From NCBI GenBank assembly GCA_009760885.1, contig CM019712.1, forward strand, positions 27,263,816-27,327,815: a DNA stretch of 64,000 bases, written 5' to 3'. Position 1 is the stretch's first letter. Each line of letters begins with the position of its first letter. This DNA is from Achatina immaculata (taxonomy: Eukaryota; Mollusca; Gastropoda; Stylommatophora; Achatinidae). Positions 1 through 9,185 of this stretch are shown in pieces. Under the pieces are notes generated by a model. It did no database searches, was not told where the DNA came from, and saw only the letters and a list, made by a program, of their open reading frames with translations. The position numbers and the translations under genes are program-made.

Positions 1-230
1 TGTTTGCTGATCTCCCTGTACATTTTGATGGGGTGGCTGTTAAGAGGTCTGCTTTGTAGGCTGCCCAAGATGTTTCCTCTGTTTGCCAGTTGCTCTGGCA
101 TTTCATTACCCTTGATAACGACATGTCCTGGGCAATAAATCCACATTAGTGGGAGTTCTGTGAGTTTTTTAGTTTGGTCAACCACTCGCGGCGCATCATC
201 TTGTTTCCTAATTTTGAGTTTGATAATGTT
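1..230 (-). pseudogene. LINE-H RNase H domain fragment, copy 1 (C-terminal half)
   Basis: Read on the minus strand this stretch encodes the C-terminal half of a retrotransposon RNase H domain, with the typical segment WIYCPGHVVIKGNEMPEQLA (compare W-x-x-GH-x-x-x-x-GNE-x-A-D-x-LA of LINE RNases H). It runs off the left edge of the window. Its upstream half is replaced by a 35-bp minisatellite at 231-628. The same sequence recurs at 4125-4354 with only scattered substitutions. Confidence 0.7.
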
Positions 231-628
231 ATGGCTCAAATGGTTGGTGGTTTGCTAGCCAGTTTATGGCTCAAGTGGTTGGTGGTTTGCTAGCCAGTTT
301 ATGGCTCAAGTAGTTGCTGGTTTGTGAGCCAGTTTATGGCTCAAGTGGTTGCTGATTTGCTAGCCAGTTTATGGCTCGAGTGGTTGGTGGTTTGCTAGCC
401 AGTTTATGGCTCGAGTGGTTTGTTGGTTTGCTAGCCAGTTTATGGCTCGAGTGGTTGTTGGTTTACTAGCGAGTTTATGGCTCGAGTGGTTGCTGGTTGC
501 TAGCGAGTTTATGGCTCGAGTTGTTGCTGGTTGCTAGCGAGTTTATGGCTCGAGTTGTTGCTGGTTGCTAGCGAGTTTATGGCTCGAGTGGTTGTTGGTT
601 TGCTAGCCAGTTTATGGCTCGAGTGGTT
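231..628. repeat. 35-bp minisatellite grown from RNase H coding sequence, copy 1
   Basis: About 11 imperfect units of roughly 35 bp, each containing TATGGCTC(A/G)AGT and GCTAGCCAG or GCTAGCGAG. On the minus strand one unit reads NWLANQQPLEP, which is the RNase H segment found once at the C-terminal end of the intact N-terminal half at 4753-4919. The array is therefore an internal expansion of coding sequence. The unit is not a multiple of three, so the frame is lost. Confidence 0.9.
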
Positions 629-775
629 ATAAAAATGTTCTACTTCATCTTCTTCTGCTGCTGATGTAGGTGCATATACCTGGATGACTGTTACATTTCT
701 AGGAATGCCCTTAAGTCTGATTGTTAGGATTCTATCACTTACTGGATTGTAGCCTAGTACATAACAAGGCTACTT
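629..775 (-). pseudogene. LINE endonuclease (EEP) fragment
   Basis: On the minus strand this encodes part of an apurinic-like retrotransposon endonuclease, including NVTVIQVYAPTSAAEEDEVE. The Q-x-YAPT core is typical of exonuclease-endonuclease-phosphatase domains of LINEs. It is directly joined at 628/629 to the RNase H minisatellite, although the two domains lie at opposite ends of a LINE, so the RT between them is missing. No start codon or complete domain is present. Confidence 0.6.
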
Positions 776-778
776 CTG

Positions 779-1992
779 AGAATAATTATGAGAAGAACAA
801 GGAACAAGATAAAAATGGAAATAGCAGATGAACAGTTTGGATTTGTTAAAGGAAAGGGAACACACAATGTCATTTATGCTTTAAAAACACTAGCAGAAAG
901 AGCTTTAGAAGTACAGAATGATCTCTACTTATGCTTCATTGATTACACCAAGGCATTCGACAAAGTGAAACATAATGAAACTATTAAAATGCTTGAAGAC
1001 ATCAGTATAGACTGCAAAGACCTGAGGATTGTAAAACATCTATACTGGCAGCAAGAAGCAGCAGTTCGAGTTGAAAATAGAATTGGAAAATATCAACCTA
1101 TAAAACAGGGGATGCGACAATGGTGTGTACTATCTACATACCTTTTTTCTCTATACAGCGAGAATATTCTAAAGACGATCATCACAGAACCAGGCATAAC
1201 AATTGGAGGATACAATATTAACAACATTCGGTATGCTGACGACACAGTACTGATAGCTGAGAACCAACAAGACCTACAAAATCTCTTGGATGAAGTCGCC
1301 AAAGAAAGTGAACTGAAAGGCTTTACATTGAACATCAAAAAGACAGAGACTATGGTTATATCTAAGAAACAGAATCCACCAATATGGAGTATAAAATTAA
1401 ACGGAACTACTCTAAAGCAGGTGCAGAAATGCAAATACCTTGGAGCAGTAATAACTTCAGACGGGAAATGCAAGACAGAAATTAGAACACAATAGGCCAA
1501 GCAAAGACTGCATTTCAGAGAGTGAGAAACATATTATGCAACACATCTTTATCAATGAATGTTAGAAAACGAGTCCTAAAATGCTATATTGAACCTATCT
1601 TGTTATAATGGAAGTGAATCATGGACAATAGGCAGGTCTGCACAAAAATCATTGGAAACAGTAGAAATGGGTTTATTAGAAATATATTGCGAATTCACAG
1701 GACTACAAAGGTAGAATATATGAGAATATATGAGAAGAGCTGGGGAGACAAAAATATTGGAAAAAAAATAAGAGAGAGATAATGTACTTTCACAGGGCGA
1801 ACAGGGGACATTGAATATATTATAACAACAGGAAAAATAGAAGGAAGAAGATCAAGAGGAAGACAAAGAGAATTGATACTGGACAGTCTGTCGGGATGGT
1901 GTGAGAGGAGATCACCAACTGAACTGATGGCCTGCATGAAGGATCGTGTACTCTGGAGAAGCATAATAGCCAACGCCAGTCGGCACGGCACC

Positions 1993-1993
<1 letters not shown>
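779..1993 (+). mobile_element. LINE-A, 5'-truncated RTE-like retrotransposon (degenerate RT)
   Basis: An open stretch at 788-1495 (235 codons) encodes the reverse transcriptase palm: FIDYTKAFD at residues 50-58 and the catalytic YADD at 149-152. After 1495 the homology continues to 1993 with frameshifts and stops, ending in the conserved SIIANASRHGT. The motif that reads [14 protein letters not shown] in the better copy at 44.7 kb here has W for the second G and T for P, so this copy is inactive. It is 5' truncated, as is usual for LINEs. The RT would copy its own RNA at a nicked chromosomal target. A (TGA)n tail follows directly. Confidence 0.85.

Positions 1994-2055
<62 letters not shown>
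1994..2055 (+). repeat. (TGA)n microsatellite, 3' tail of LINE-A
   Basis: About 20 TGA units start right at the end of the LINE-A coding sequence. A shorter tail of the same unit ends the other LINE-A copy at 45610. RTE-clade elements typically end in short tandem repeats instead of poly(A), so this is best read as an expanded retrotransposon tail. Confidence 0.85.
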
Positions 2056-2056
<1 letters not shown>

Positions 2057-2915
2057 CATAATAATGAAAAAAATGCTGTCAGGTAAAACAGGCATTAATT
2101 GGGTACATAAGACCCAACTGGAAGATCTTGATTTTGCAGGTGACGTAACTCTTGTCAGTGACAATGTGAAATGAATTCAAGTAACAACTGTAACCCTGTC
2201 TTCAACGGCTAGTAAAATAGGACTTGACATTAACCAGGATAAAAACAAAAAAATAATGAAACTTCTCATTAACCATGAAGAAAATAATTACGTAGAAGGA
2301 ACAGCTGTTGAAGAAGTAAACCAGTTTGCATATCTCGACAGTTACATAGACCAGGATGGTAACACCAAAAAGGAAGTTAGAATTCGAATTGCAAAAGCAG
2401 CATTGACCTTCAAGAATCTTGAGAAAATATGGCATTCAAATGTTATAAGCACAAAAACTAAGTTAAAACTATTCAATTCAAATGTAATATCCACCCTCAT
2501 TTATGCATGCGAAAGCTTGAAAACAACTAAAGAAATAGACAAGAAAGTAGACTCTTTTGAAAACAAATGCCTAAGGAAAATACTCGGTATAAAGTGGAAC
2601 GAATTCAAGAACAATGCAGAGATAAGACAGATGAGCAAACAACAACCTGTCTCATTGGTGATCAGAAAAAGAAGATGGGCATATGTCGCTCATGTGATGA
2701 GAAGAAACAACTAGAGAATCGCAAAACAAGCTATCAAGTGGAACACAACATCCCAAAGAAAAAGAGGTCGACCACGTGCAACTCTAAAAGGACATTGTTA
2801 AGAGAGGATAGTTCAGTGGGTATAACATCCCTTGATGAGGTTGAAAAACTGGCTGAAGACAGGAAATCTTGGCGAACAACCGTTTAACGGCACCGGAAGG
2901 ATGTAAGATGTAAGA
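2056..2915 (+). mobile_element. LINE-B 3' fragment (degenerate RT and C-terminal domain)
   Basis: The first part encodes an RT palm segment in which the catalytic box reads DFAGD instead of DFADD (about 2131-2145), followed by a stop. The open frame 2256-2714 then covers the thumb and C-terminal region (SNVISTLIYACESL, GIKWNEFKNNAEIRQM). Homology continues in another frame to the RGRPRATLKRTLLRE-like basic segment near 2760-2810. The end, GGATGTAAGATGTAAGATGA, is a short-repeat tail. The element starts exactly where the LINE-A tail ends, so LINE-A probably inserted into it or next to it. Other copies lie at 22165, 53930 and 62370. Confidence 0.8.
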
Positions 2916-3458
2916 TGATGTGTCATTCAATGCCAGTAGTTAACAATATTATACGTTAGGGATTACCTTAATTATATTGTTTTCTGCTCCTATCTTTGCT
3001 GCTTCCAATTTCATTTTCAATATTTTCCACGTGTCTATGGCGTACCAGCTAAAGTTGTGAATCCTGTGGCTTGTAGCATTTGTCTGTGATTCTTCAGACA
3101 AAATCTTGTAGTCTGTGCGTCATCAAGAGGCCAGGAATCTGTTGGATCATTGAAGCACCTTTGGATGGATTCGAACACATACCTTCGCTGGTCAGGAACC
3201 CGCTCGAATAGATGCATTTTGAGGAATCTTTGCTGTAGAATATTAAACATTCAGCTTCTTAGACTGCAGTAAAACTGTATTTTGTAGTCAATATCTCAAA
3301 CTTGTAGGCAGTGTCCGAACTGCTTATATTTACACTGGGCTTCGCTTGTAACTTAATAGCATATGTGTTAGAATTATCACACTGAAGTAATGCATTGTTT
3401 TATATTGTAAATCTGAACAGCAGTTACAGACACTGAACAATTTTGTTTTCTCTGTAAG
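2916..3458. other. Intergenic or intronic stretch with an unidentified minus-strand open frame
   Basis: The minus strand has a 71-codon open frame at 3035-3250 of coding-like composition (for example RVPDQRRYVFESIQRCFND). I do not recognise it; it may be a transposon remnant. Pyrimidine-rich sequence ending in an AG at 3457-3458 is the proposed splice acceptor of the next exon. Confidence 0.3.
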
Positions 3459-3578
3459 GCTGCAAGGATGTGTCCGGACAATGTTACAATCCAAATTACT
3501 GGTGGAAAGAAGGCACAGTAACTTTAAAGTGCATTTATAACGATGATTATGGCTACAGCATTGATGGAATATTTGATG
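3459..3578 (+). CDS. Predicted internal exon, Cys/Trp-rich extracellular segment (vWA gene)
   Basis: This is a 120-nt stretch open in one frame, preceded by a pyrimidine-rich tract ending in TCTGTAAG and followed by the donor GTGAGT at 3579. It is phase 1 on both sides. It encodes about 39 residues including CKDVSGQCYNPNYWWKEG and GTVTLKC, with three cysteines and a WW pair. The G-x-V-T-L-x-C piece resembles an immunoglobulin B strand, but the segment is too short to assign a fold. Its final single base G joins in phase to the microexons downstream, giving FD-D-K. It is placed in the same gene as the vWA exons because of strand, phase and order. Nothing in the window supplies the upstream exons or a signal peptide. 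Confidence 0.5.
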
Positions 3579-3589
3579 GTGAGTGGTTT

Positions 3590-4354
3590 TTTTGTTCTAT
3601 TTTTTGTGTGCAGTGACCGTAGTGAAGTAGAACAATTGTATGGAATGCAGAAGAGGTTACTGTGGTTATTTATTTTTCATACTCGTGAGTGGAGTAAAGA
3701 AAGATGCTATGTCTCCTTATCAGACTGTAATGTCTTGGGTCTATATCGATCCTTGCCCCGTTATCCACACTGAGGCTGTTACCGAGGGCGGCGAGGTACA
3801 GGTGGGAGAGGTCTTGATCATCCATGATTCTCTAACCATCATGCAGACATCCAAGTAAGGGTGACTGACTACTCTCTGGGAACTTGTACTTAAAGGACGG
3901 TCATGCTCTGCTGGTGGCTTTGAGGTGGTCCACCTTGCAATAAGGACACTCTCATGTGTGACCGGCTTTAACTTCCGTCTTGTTCGTACTGTAGGTTGTG
4001 TAATAGTGCCAGGGCACATTGACTGTTCACAGTTCGATCTTTTCCCCAAAGATCTGATTAACTGTCACTGCCCTTCGTTATTCCACTTTCCAGTAGTCTG
4101 TGGAGATAGATGCTACATTCATTTTGTTTGCTGATCTCCCTGTACATTTTGATGGGGTGGCTGTTAAGAGGTCTGCTTTGTAGGCTGCCCAAGATGTTTC
4201 CTCTGTTTGCCAGTTGCTCTGGCATTTCATTACCCTTGATAACGACATGTCCTGGGCAATAAATCCACATTAGTGGGAGTTCTGTGAGTCTTTTAGTTTG
4301 GCCAACCACTCGCGGCGCATCATCTTGTTTCCTAATTTTGAGTTTGATAATGTT
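3590..4354 (-). mobile_element. LINE-H 3' part with RNase H C-terminal half, copy 2
   Basis: The minus-strand open frame 4058-4363 encodes the C-terminal half of RNase H with the same WIYCPGHVVIKGNEMPEQLA segment as copy 1. Sequence to its 3' side, down to about 3590, contains a further open piece (3741-4049, with ARWTTSKPPAEHDRP) that looks like the end of the LINE reading frame. It lies in the intron after the 3459-3578 exon, in opposite orientation. Confidence 0.6.
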
Positions 4355-4752
4355 ATGGCTCAAATGGTTGGTGGTTTGCTAGCCAGTTTATGGCTCAAGT
4401 GGTTGGTGGTTTGCTAGCCAGTTTATGGCTCAAGTAGTTGCTGGTTTGTGAGCCAGTTTATGGCTCAAGTGGTTGCTGATTTGCTAGCCAGTTTATGGCT
4501 CGAGTGGTTGGTGGTTTGCTAGCCAGTTTATGGCTCGAGTGGTTTGTTGGTTTGCTAGCCAGTTTATGGCTCGAGTGGTTGTTGGTTTACTAGCGAGTTT
4601 ATGGCTCGAGTGGTTGCTGGTTGCTAGCGAGTTTATGGCTCGAGTTGTTGCTGGTTGCTAGCGAGTTTATGGCTCGAGTTGTTGCTGGTTGCTAGCGAGT
4701 TTATGGCTCGAGTGGTTGTTGGTTTGCTAGCCAGTTTATGGCTCGAGTGGTT
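4355..4752. repeat. 35-bp minisatellite inside RNase H, copy 2
   Basis: The unit order, variants and length match the array at 231-628. The interval 4125-4752 aligns to 1-628 with no net insertion or deletion. Here both flanks of the RNase H domain survive, which shows that the array lies inside the domain. Confidence 0.9.
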
Positions 4753-4919
4753 GTTTCACTCTCCATCCTCATGCTGGATGTGGTTGTAGCGAAGGCGCCG
4801 GACACTCTGAAGATGGTTCCTCCATTGTGACAGACTACTACTCGCCATCCGCTTCTTTGTCCAAGCGTGACCGATCCATCTGTATATATTATAGGGTCAT
4901 CCGGGCTGGAGTATTTCAT
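4753..4919 (-). pseudogene. LINE-H RNase H domain, N-terminal half
   Basis: The minus-strand reading encodes the start of an RNase H fold: IIYTDGSVTLGQRSGW carries the first catalytic Asp (TDGS) and MRMESETTTRAINWL carries the catalytic Glu. It breaks off into the minisatellite at RAINWLANQQPLEP and resumes beyond the array at 4354. The domain would remove RNA from the RNA:DNA hybrid during retrotransposition, but it is destroyed here. Confidence 0.75.
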
Positions 4920-4954
4920 AATTCACTCTTTTATTTCTGATTCTGCTAGCTCTG

Positions 4955-4971
4955 CCCCCCCCCCCCCCCCC
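4955..4971. repeat. Poly(C) tract, 17 nt
   Basis: An uninterrupted run of 17 C lies just upstream, in element orientation, of the RNase H start. Homopolymer runs of this kind are prone to length errors. Confidence 0.9.
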
Positions 4972-5237
4972 ACCCAATTTCGGCATTCTTGACTGAGCCA
5001 TATGTGAACTTTGGTAAGATGTGGATGTTTTCTGGCATCAATCCAGTTGGCAGCCACGGGGATTCCTTCAGGGTTGTATATCTACCCTATGGTCTTCTCC
5101 GTACCCGCCGTCCGTGTCTGTGTAAAACTTGGTCGTTGGTGCAAGTTTTAACGAAAGGAAAAATGAACGGGGAATGTCTGAAAGATGGAAACCAGCTTGT
5201 CTCTGTTGTTAATGTGCAACCGCACTTACAGAAAATT

Positions 5238-5300
5238 CACCTTACTTCTACCTCCATGCACCTTACTTCTACCTCCATGCACCTTACTTCTACCTCCATG
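5238..5300. repeat. 21-bp tandem repeat, three copies
   Basis: Three perfect copies of a unit containing CACCTTACTTCTACCTCCAT. The open frame 4989-5324 across it shows no known domain and is judged fortuitous. Confidence 0.85.
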
Positions 5301-5514
5301 GGCCCCGTCTTATTGTATGCTTAATGTTGTGTGATAAAGCTAACAACTCTTTCTCTCAACTCTCTTTATCAAACACGACAATAAACATTAGTGAAGAATT
5401 CCATGTCCAAGTTAAATCACATCAAGTTTCATTCACACATGGCATATACATGTAGACATCGTCCACAGTATACACCACATAGAGCAGAAGAATATGAAAA
5501 GTATGCAAACAATG

Positions 5515-5700
5515 AAGTTTGACTCTGTCACTTGCACGTCTCTTAAGGAACTTTGCCTCCCTGACATCGCTTCTGTAGGTCTCTCGGTTGTAAGTAAGAT
5601 GGCCTGCTGCTGATGCATCTATATGCTGATTATCAAGGATATCTTGCAGCCATCTTCACCTTGGTCGTCCTCTCAGACACCGAATACAGTTACTGTAATT
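5515..5700 (-). mobile_element. LINE-C 3'-end fragment
   Basis: Matches the 3' ends of the LINE-C copies at 40340, 43290, 57425 and 58203: on the + strand it has AACTTTGCCTCCCTGACATC, then TCTCGGTTGTAAGTAAGATG and TTGCAGCCATCTTC. On the minus strand this is the C-terminal end of the RT protein. It is a short, decayed copy. Confidence 0.7.
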
Positions 5701-5825
5701 GTTTATTCTGAATACTCCTGAAATTTTTGTTTAGTGGTTAGTCATTTATATATGTATGTAGTCACTTCTGTACTGAGTGAATGTTTAAGAGCGAAACGTA
5801 AATGTTATATTTTATTTTATGTCTC

Positions 5826-5990
5826 TCAGCTTTACTGTTAATTATGTTTGTTACATGAACAGCATGTTTCTACAATGTCTGGAATAGAGTGAAAGATGTA
5901 TGATAAAGGGCAGGATGTCAGACTTTGCATGGGTGCCCAATTCTTAACCCTTTTGAAATAAAGATCAATCACTCAATCTCTTTCCTTTAT
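5826..5990 (+). mobile_element. Interspersed repeat D, + copy with (ATCA)-type tail
   Basis: The stretch running from GTTAATTATG through ATGAACAGCATGTTTCTACA to CTTTTGAAATAAAGATCAAT is repeated in reverse orientation at 60940-61095. It ends in AATAAAG followed by short ATCA units, the layout of a non-LTR or SINE 3' end. It codes for nothing recognisable. The other copy starts at the same place, so its 5' end is probably truncated. Confidence 0.65.
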
Positions 5991-6263
5991 AAAGAAAGAT
6001 GATATGTCTCCTTTTGTACTAGAACTTATGCCATGCAATCAAATTAAAAATTATAACAATGAAGATGAACAATGATTCATTATATAAAAAAAATCTCAGG
6101 GCATGAAGTACTAGGTGCATTTAAGCAAGATAGTCCTCAATGACAATAATAAATAACAACAACATGAAACATTCATTGTCAGTCTCCTCTACCCTCTACC
6201 TCACGGCCTCTACAAACATAAAATATATTCCATCGTACACAGAATCTTCTGTTGAAGGTTGTG
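5991..6263. other. Intron sequence, nothing recognised
   Basis: AT-rich sequence without coding or repeat signals that I can identify. Confidence 0.4.
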
Positions 6264-7785
6264 CCTAGATAGTTGGTTTCTGCTTTCCAAATGCTTTCCT
6301 AATCATATCTCCAACAGGTTCTAAGGACTGATATTGCCGGAGGTGGGATGGAGAATTCGATCTCCGCTTCAATGGCGTGCGTCTCAAATAGCCTCTGACA
6401 GTAAAGTCCAGCTCCTGGCTTTCTTGTAGCAGAACTGTTAAAACTGACAGAAGAAGGGGCGAAGGCGTATATCTGGCGCCTGAAAAACAGACACTTAATG
6501 TAGATGAGAGGCACGTTTGGTAGCTCATCTACCGCTGCTGGCGAGATTCTTCAGCTGCCGTGCGTGGAGCGGTGCTCCTCCCGGCCAATGAAGAAAGGTG
6601 CAAATGGGGTTTCCGTGCGGCACCACTGCGGAAAAAGTGGTAGAAGGGATAAAGCGAAGCAAACAGTCAAATCACGGCACCTCTGGTCTTGAGGTTGGCC
6701 ACGTCCTAAGTGCATTCATATCGGGTGAAATGCCTGAACCGGCTTAACCCAGAGATTAAGACAATGCTGGCGAAATTCTTCGGATGCCGCGCGTGGAGTG
6801 ATGCTCCTCTCGGTCAAGGAAGAAACTGCGGAAAAGAAATAAGGGTTGCTGTGCGACGCCGATGTGAAAAGGTGAAGGAAAGGATAAAGTTTAATCGGTA
6901 TGTCCAGTAGTATCGCTGCGAGAGCTACACATACCATGGCGATTCTCTGCTCTAGAGCCCGGCCACGTCCGAAATACACCTACATTGGTGAAAAATGCCT
7001 AAACCTGCATACAACAGGGTTGAAACTTGATGGCTAGGCATGTCACGCCACCTCCGATCTAGAGGTCGGTCACGCCCGATATACACCCATACTGGTAAAT
7101 TATGCCTAAACCGGCTTACACCAGGGGTGAAACTTGAAGGCTACGCATGTCACGGTACCTCTGCTCTAGAGGTCAGTCACGTCCCAAACACGCCCATACT
7201 GAGATAATGCCTAAACCGGCTCAACCCAGGGGTGGAAGTCACTAGTGGCGAGGATTCGTCCTCCTGAACAAAAGCTCCATCCTGGTCACAACTAGGAAGG
7301 GTAGCGGCCACGACCACAGTATGCTGAAGTCGGAGACACTGGACCAGAGCAGTCTAGACAGGCAACCACCTCTCAACCGGCGGGGATGTTTGCGTATTCT
7401 AATCACGCTGAGGTTTTCCGGAGAGAAAGTCCAACTCTGGACCGATTTTATACAACTCTGGCCTGGGGTGGGGGGGGGGGCTACCACCTCTCACCCAGCG
7501 GGGATATACTGATATCCAAAACACGTCGAGGTCTTCCGGTGAGAAAGTCCAACTCTAGACTAAACTAGTGCAACAAAAACCAGTGTCACGCAATCCGCTT
7601 CTGAGACCCACCAAGAATACAGGCTCAAGCCCTTCGATACTCTGAAGCTCATGTGGTCCTCTCGGGATTCTCGTGTGGTCCTTTCACCGGCTACACAGGA
7701 GACCAGGGGACTTAACGGGGACCACAGGCGTAAATTCAGTAGGATCACATGGCGGTCTTGGTGGTAGAAGCGAACGAAGAAGAAG
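6264..7785 (+). repeat. GC-rich composite repeat block with ~108-bp tandem units and (GAA)n end
   Basis: This block is clearly richer in GC than its surroundings. Between about 6660 and 7240 there are four imperfect copies of a unit containing ATGCCTAAACCGGCTTA and CTCTAGAGGTC, the last three about 108 bp apart. Further on, two copies of a segment with GAGAAAGTCCAACTCT lie at about 7423 and 7541. The block ends in GCGAACGAAGAAGAAGAAGA, a short-repeat tail like that of a retroposon. The open frames across it (6265-6528 minus, 7321-7568 plus) show no known domain. I read it as a non-coding interspersed element; its class is unknown. Confidence 0.5.
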
Positions 7786-7904
7786 AAGAAGATATCTCTA
7801 ACACTTATACGATCTGATTTATTCTGCCCCTGCCTGATCTCCTGATATCCTCATATACTCTGTCTTATCTTAGTTAGTGGTCAAGCCCACATTTAATGCC
7901 ACAT

Positions 7905-8000
7905 CTCTCAGGATACTTGTTTGCCAAGATTTCACTAAATTTCGTTGTGTTTGTTTCTTCCACAGATAAGACAGGTAAGTTAAAAGCTCCTTGGTTCTGT
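7905..8000 (+). repeat. Duplicated microexon unit, copy 1
   Basis: The segment from TTTGCCAAGATTTCACTAA through the acceptor, the 9-nt exon and GTAAGTTAAAAGCTC recurs at about 8278-8355 and 10318-10395. The downstream intron sequence (ACTGTA-ATTTCTAACACGAA and following) recurs at about 10105. Confidence 0.8.
7966..7974 (+). CDS. 9-nt microexon 1 (Asp-Lys-Thr)
   Basis: ATAAGACAG sits between a strong acceptor (TTTGTTTCTTCCACAG) and the strong donor GTAAGT. It is phase 1-1, so with the G ending the previous exon it reads GAT AAG ACA = DKT. Identity with the two sister microexons is highest across the acceptor tract and donor, as expected if splicing is selected. It precedes the vWA exons on the same strand and in matching phase. 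Confidence 0.6.
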
Positions 8001-8360
8001 CACAGTTACTGTATATTTCTAACACGAATCAGACAGTAGACGTGTTCATATAGGAATTATCAGAATCAGTTTATATGTACCTCTCTTAGGGTGAGGGGGG
8101 GGCAGACTGAAAGTATCGAACAAGCTAAAAATAGTACTACATAATATGTTTTGTTAAAGTGTCTCAATATTCGTGCTTATAATCTATGTACATATTTAGA
8201 ATTACATGAAAGAGAATAAGAAGAGGAAAAAGAAGAAGAAGAATGAAAGAAAGAAAGATGAAGAAGCTCATATTTACTTGTTTGCCAAGATTTCACTAAT
8301 TTTCATTGTGTTTGTTTCTTCCACAGATAAGCAAGGTAAGTTAAAAGCTCGTTAGTTTAG
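8001..8360 (+). repeat. Duplicated microexon unit, copy 2 (~361 bp)
   Basis: Contains GTGTCTCAATATTCGTGCTT and AAGAATAAGAAGAGGAAAAA-like intron sequence shared with the third copy, then TTTGCCAAGATTTCACTAAT, the polypyrimidine tract and the microexon. Copies 1 and 2 are in direct tandem; copy 3 is about 2 kb further on. Confidence 0.8.
8327..8335 (+). CDS. 9-nt microexon 2 (Asp-Lys-Gln)
   Basis: ATAAGCAAG lies between CTTCCACAG and GTAAGT, phase 1-1, reading GAT AAG CAA = DKQ. It lies exactly 361 bp after microexon 1 in a tandemly duplicated unit. Only the third codon differs from its sisters, so inclusion adds Asp-Lys plus one variable residue. Confidence 0.6.
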
Positions 8361-8639
8361 TCTTGGTTAATTTTGACAGTAAATAAGAAAGAGATAAATT
8401 ACGAGGTATTGCTGGTGTTGATAACTTCTTGCATAGCTCCCCCCTCCCCCCGCTAGATCGATGTCATCAGAGTACCTCAGCGTTTTAGCTTGTTCTTCTG
8501 TATTGCATTCTTCTTTCACTTTTAGAATACCTTTTCTAGTACCAGGTTGAAAGGTAATGGAGATAAAATATCACATTGTTTTTTTTAACCAATTTACATA
8601 TATATAAGGGTTATGACTTTCTTCCTCTGTATGTTACTG

Positions 8640-9185
8640 TGTTTCGTGCATCCTCCATGCATATTCTAATTATATTGATTAATTTATTAGTTATCTCAAA
8701 TTCTTTCATAATTTTCCTTAAGCTGTACCTATCTATGCTGTCATAAGCTTTCTTAAAGTCAGTGAAGAAACTATGTACTTCTTTTCCATATTCATAGTAC
8801 TTTTCTGCCCTTTGACCTAGGTAAACTAGTTGGTCTATGGTTGATCTGTTCTTCCTAAAACCTGCTTGATAATCTCCCAGTATGTTCTCGTTGTGTGGTT
8901 TTAGTCTATTTAAAAGTATAATAGATAGTATTTTGTAGCTTGTTTGTAGTAAGGATATTTCTCTGTAGTTTTCACGCCTGCTCTTATCGCGTTTTTTTTA
9001 AAATACAGGGATCAGTATTGGTTCTCTCCAATCACTAGGGAATTTATCTTCTCTCCATATTTGTTGTATTAGTGCATATATATGTTCATACAGATTTAGA
9101 CCTCTTTTATTAATCAAATATATTACAATTCCTTCTGAAACCGTTGGTACAACATATGCTACTTTAATTGCCATACTATCAAAGA
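8640..9185 (-). mobile_element. LINE-J RT fragment (jockey-like), degenerate
   Basis: On the minus strand it reads as an N-terminal RT region: IQQIWREDKFPSDWREPILI, then REISLLQTSYKILS, QAGFRKNRSTIDQL and FTDFKKAYDSIDR, in the usual order of RT blocks 0 to A. A run of eight T around 8992 breaks the frame. No YxDD box is present, as the copy stops before it. It lies in the intron between microexons 2 and 3 and accounts for much of their greater spacing. Confidence 0.75.
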
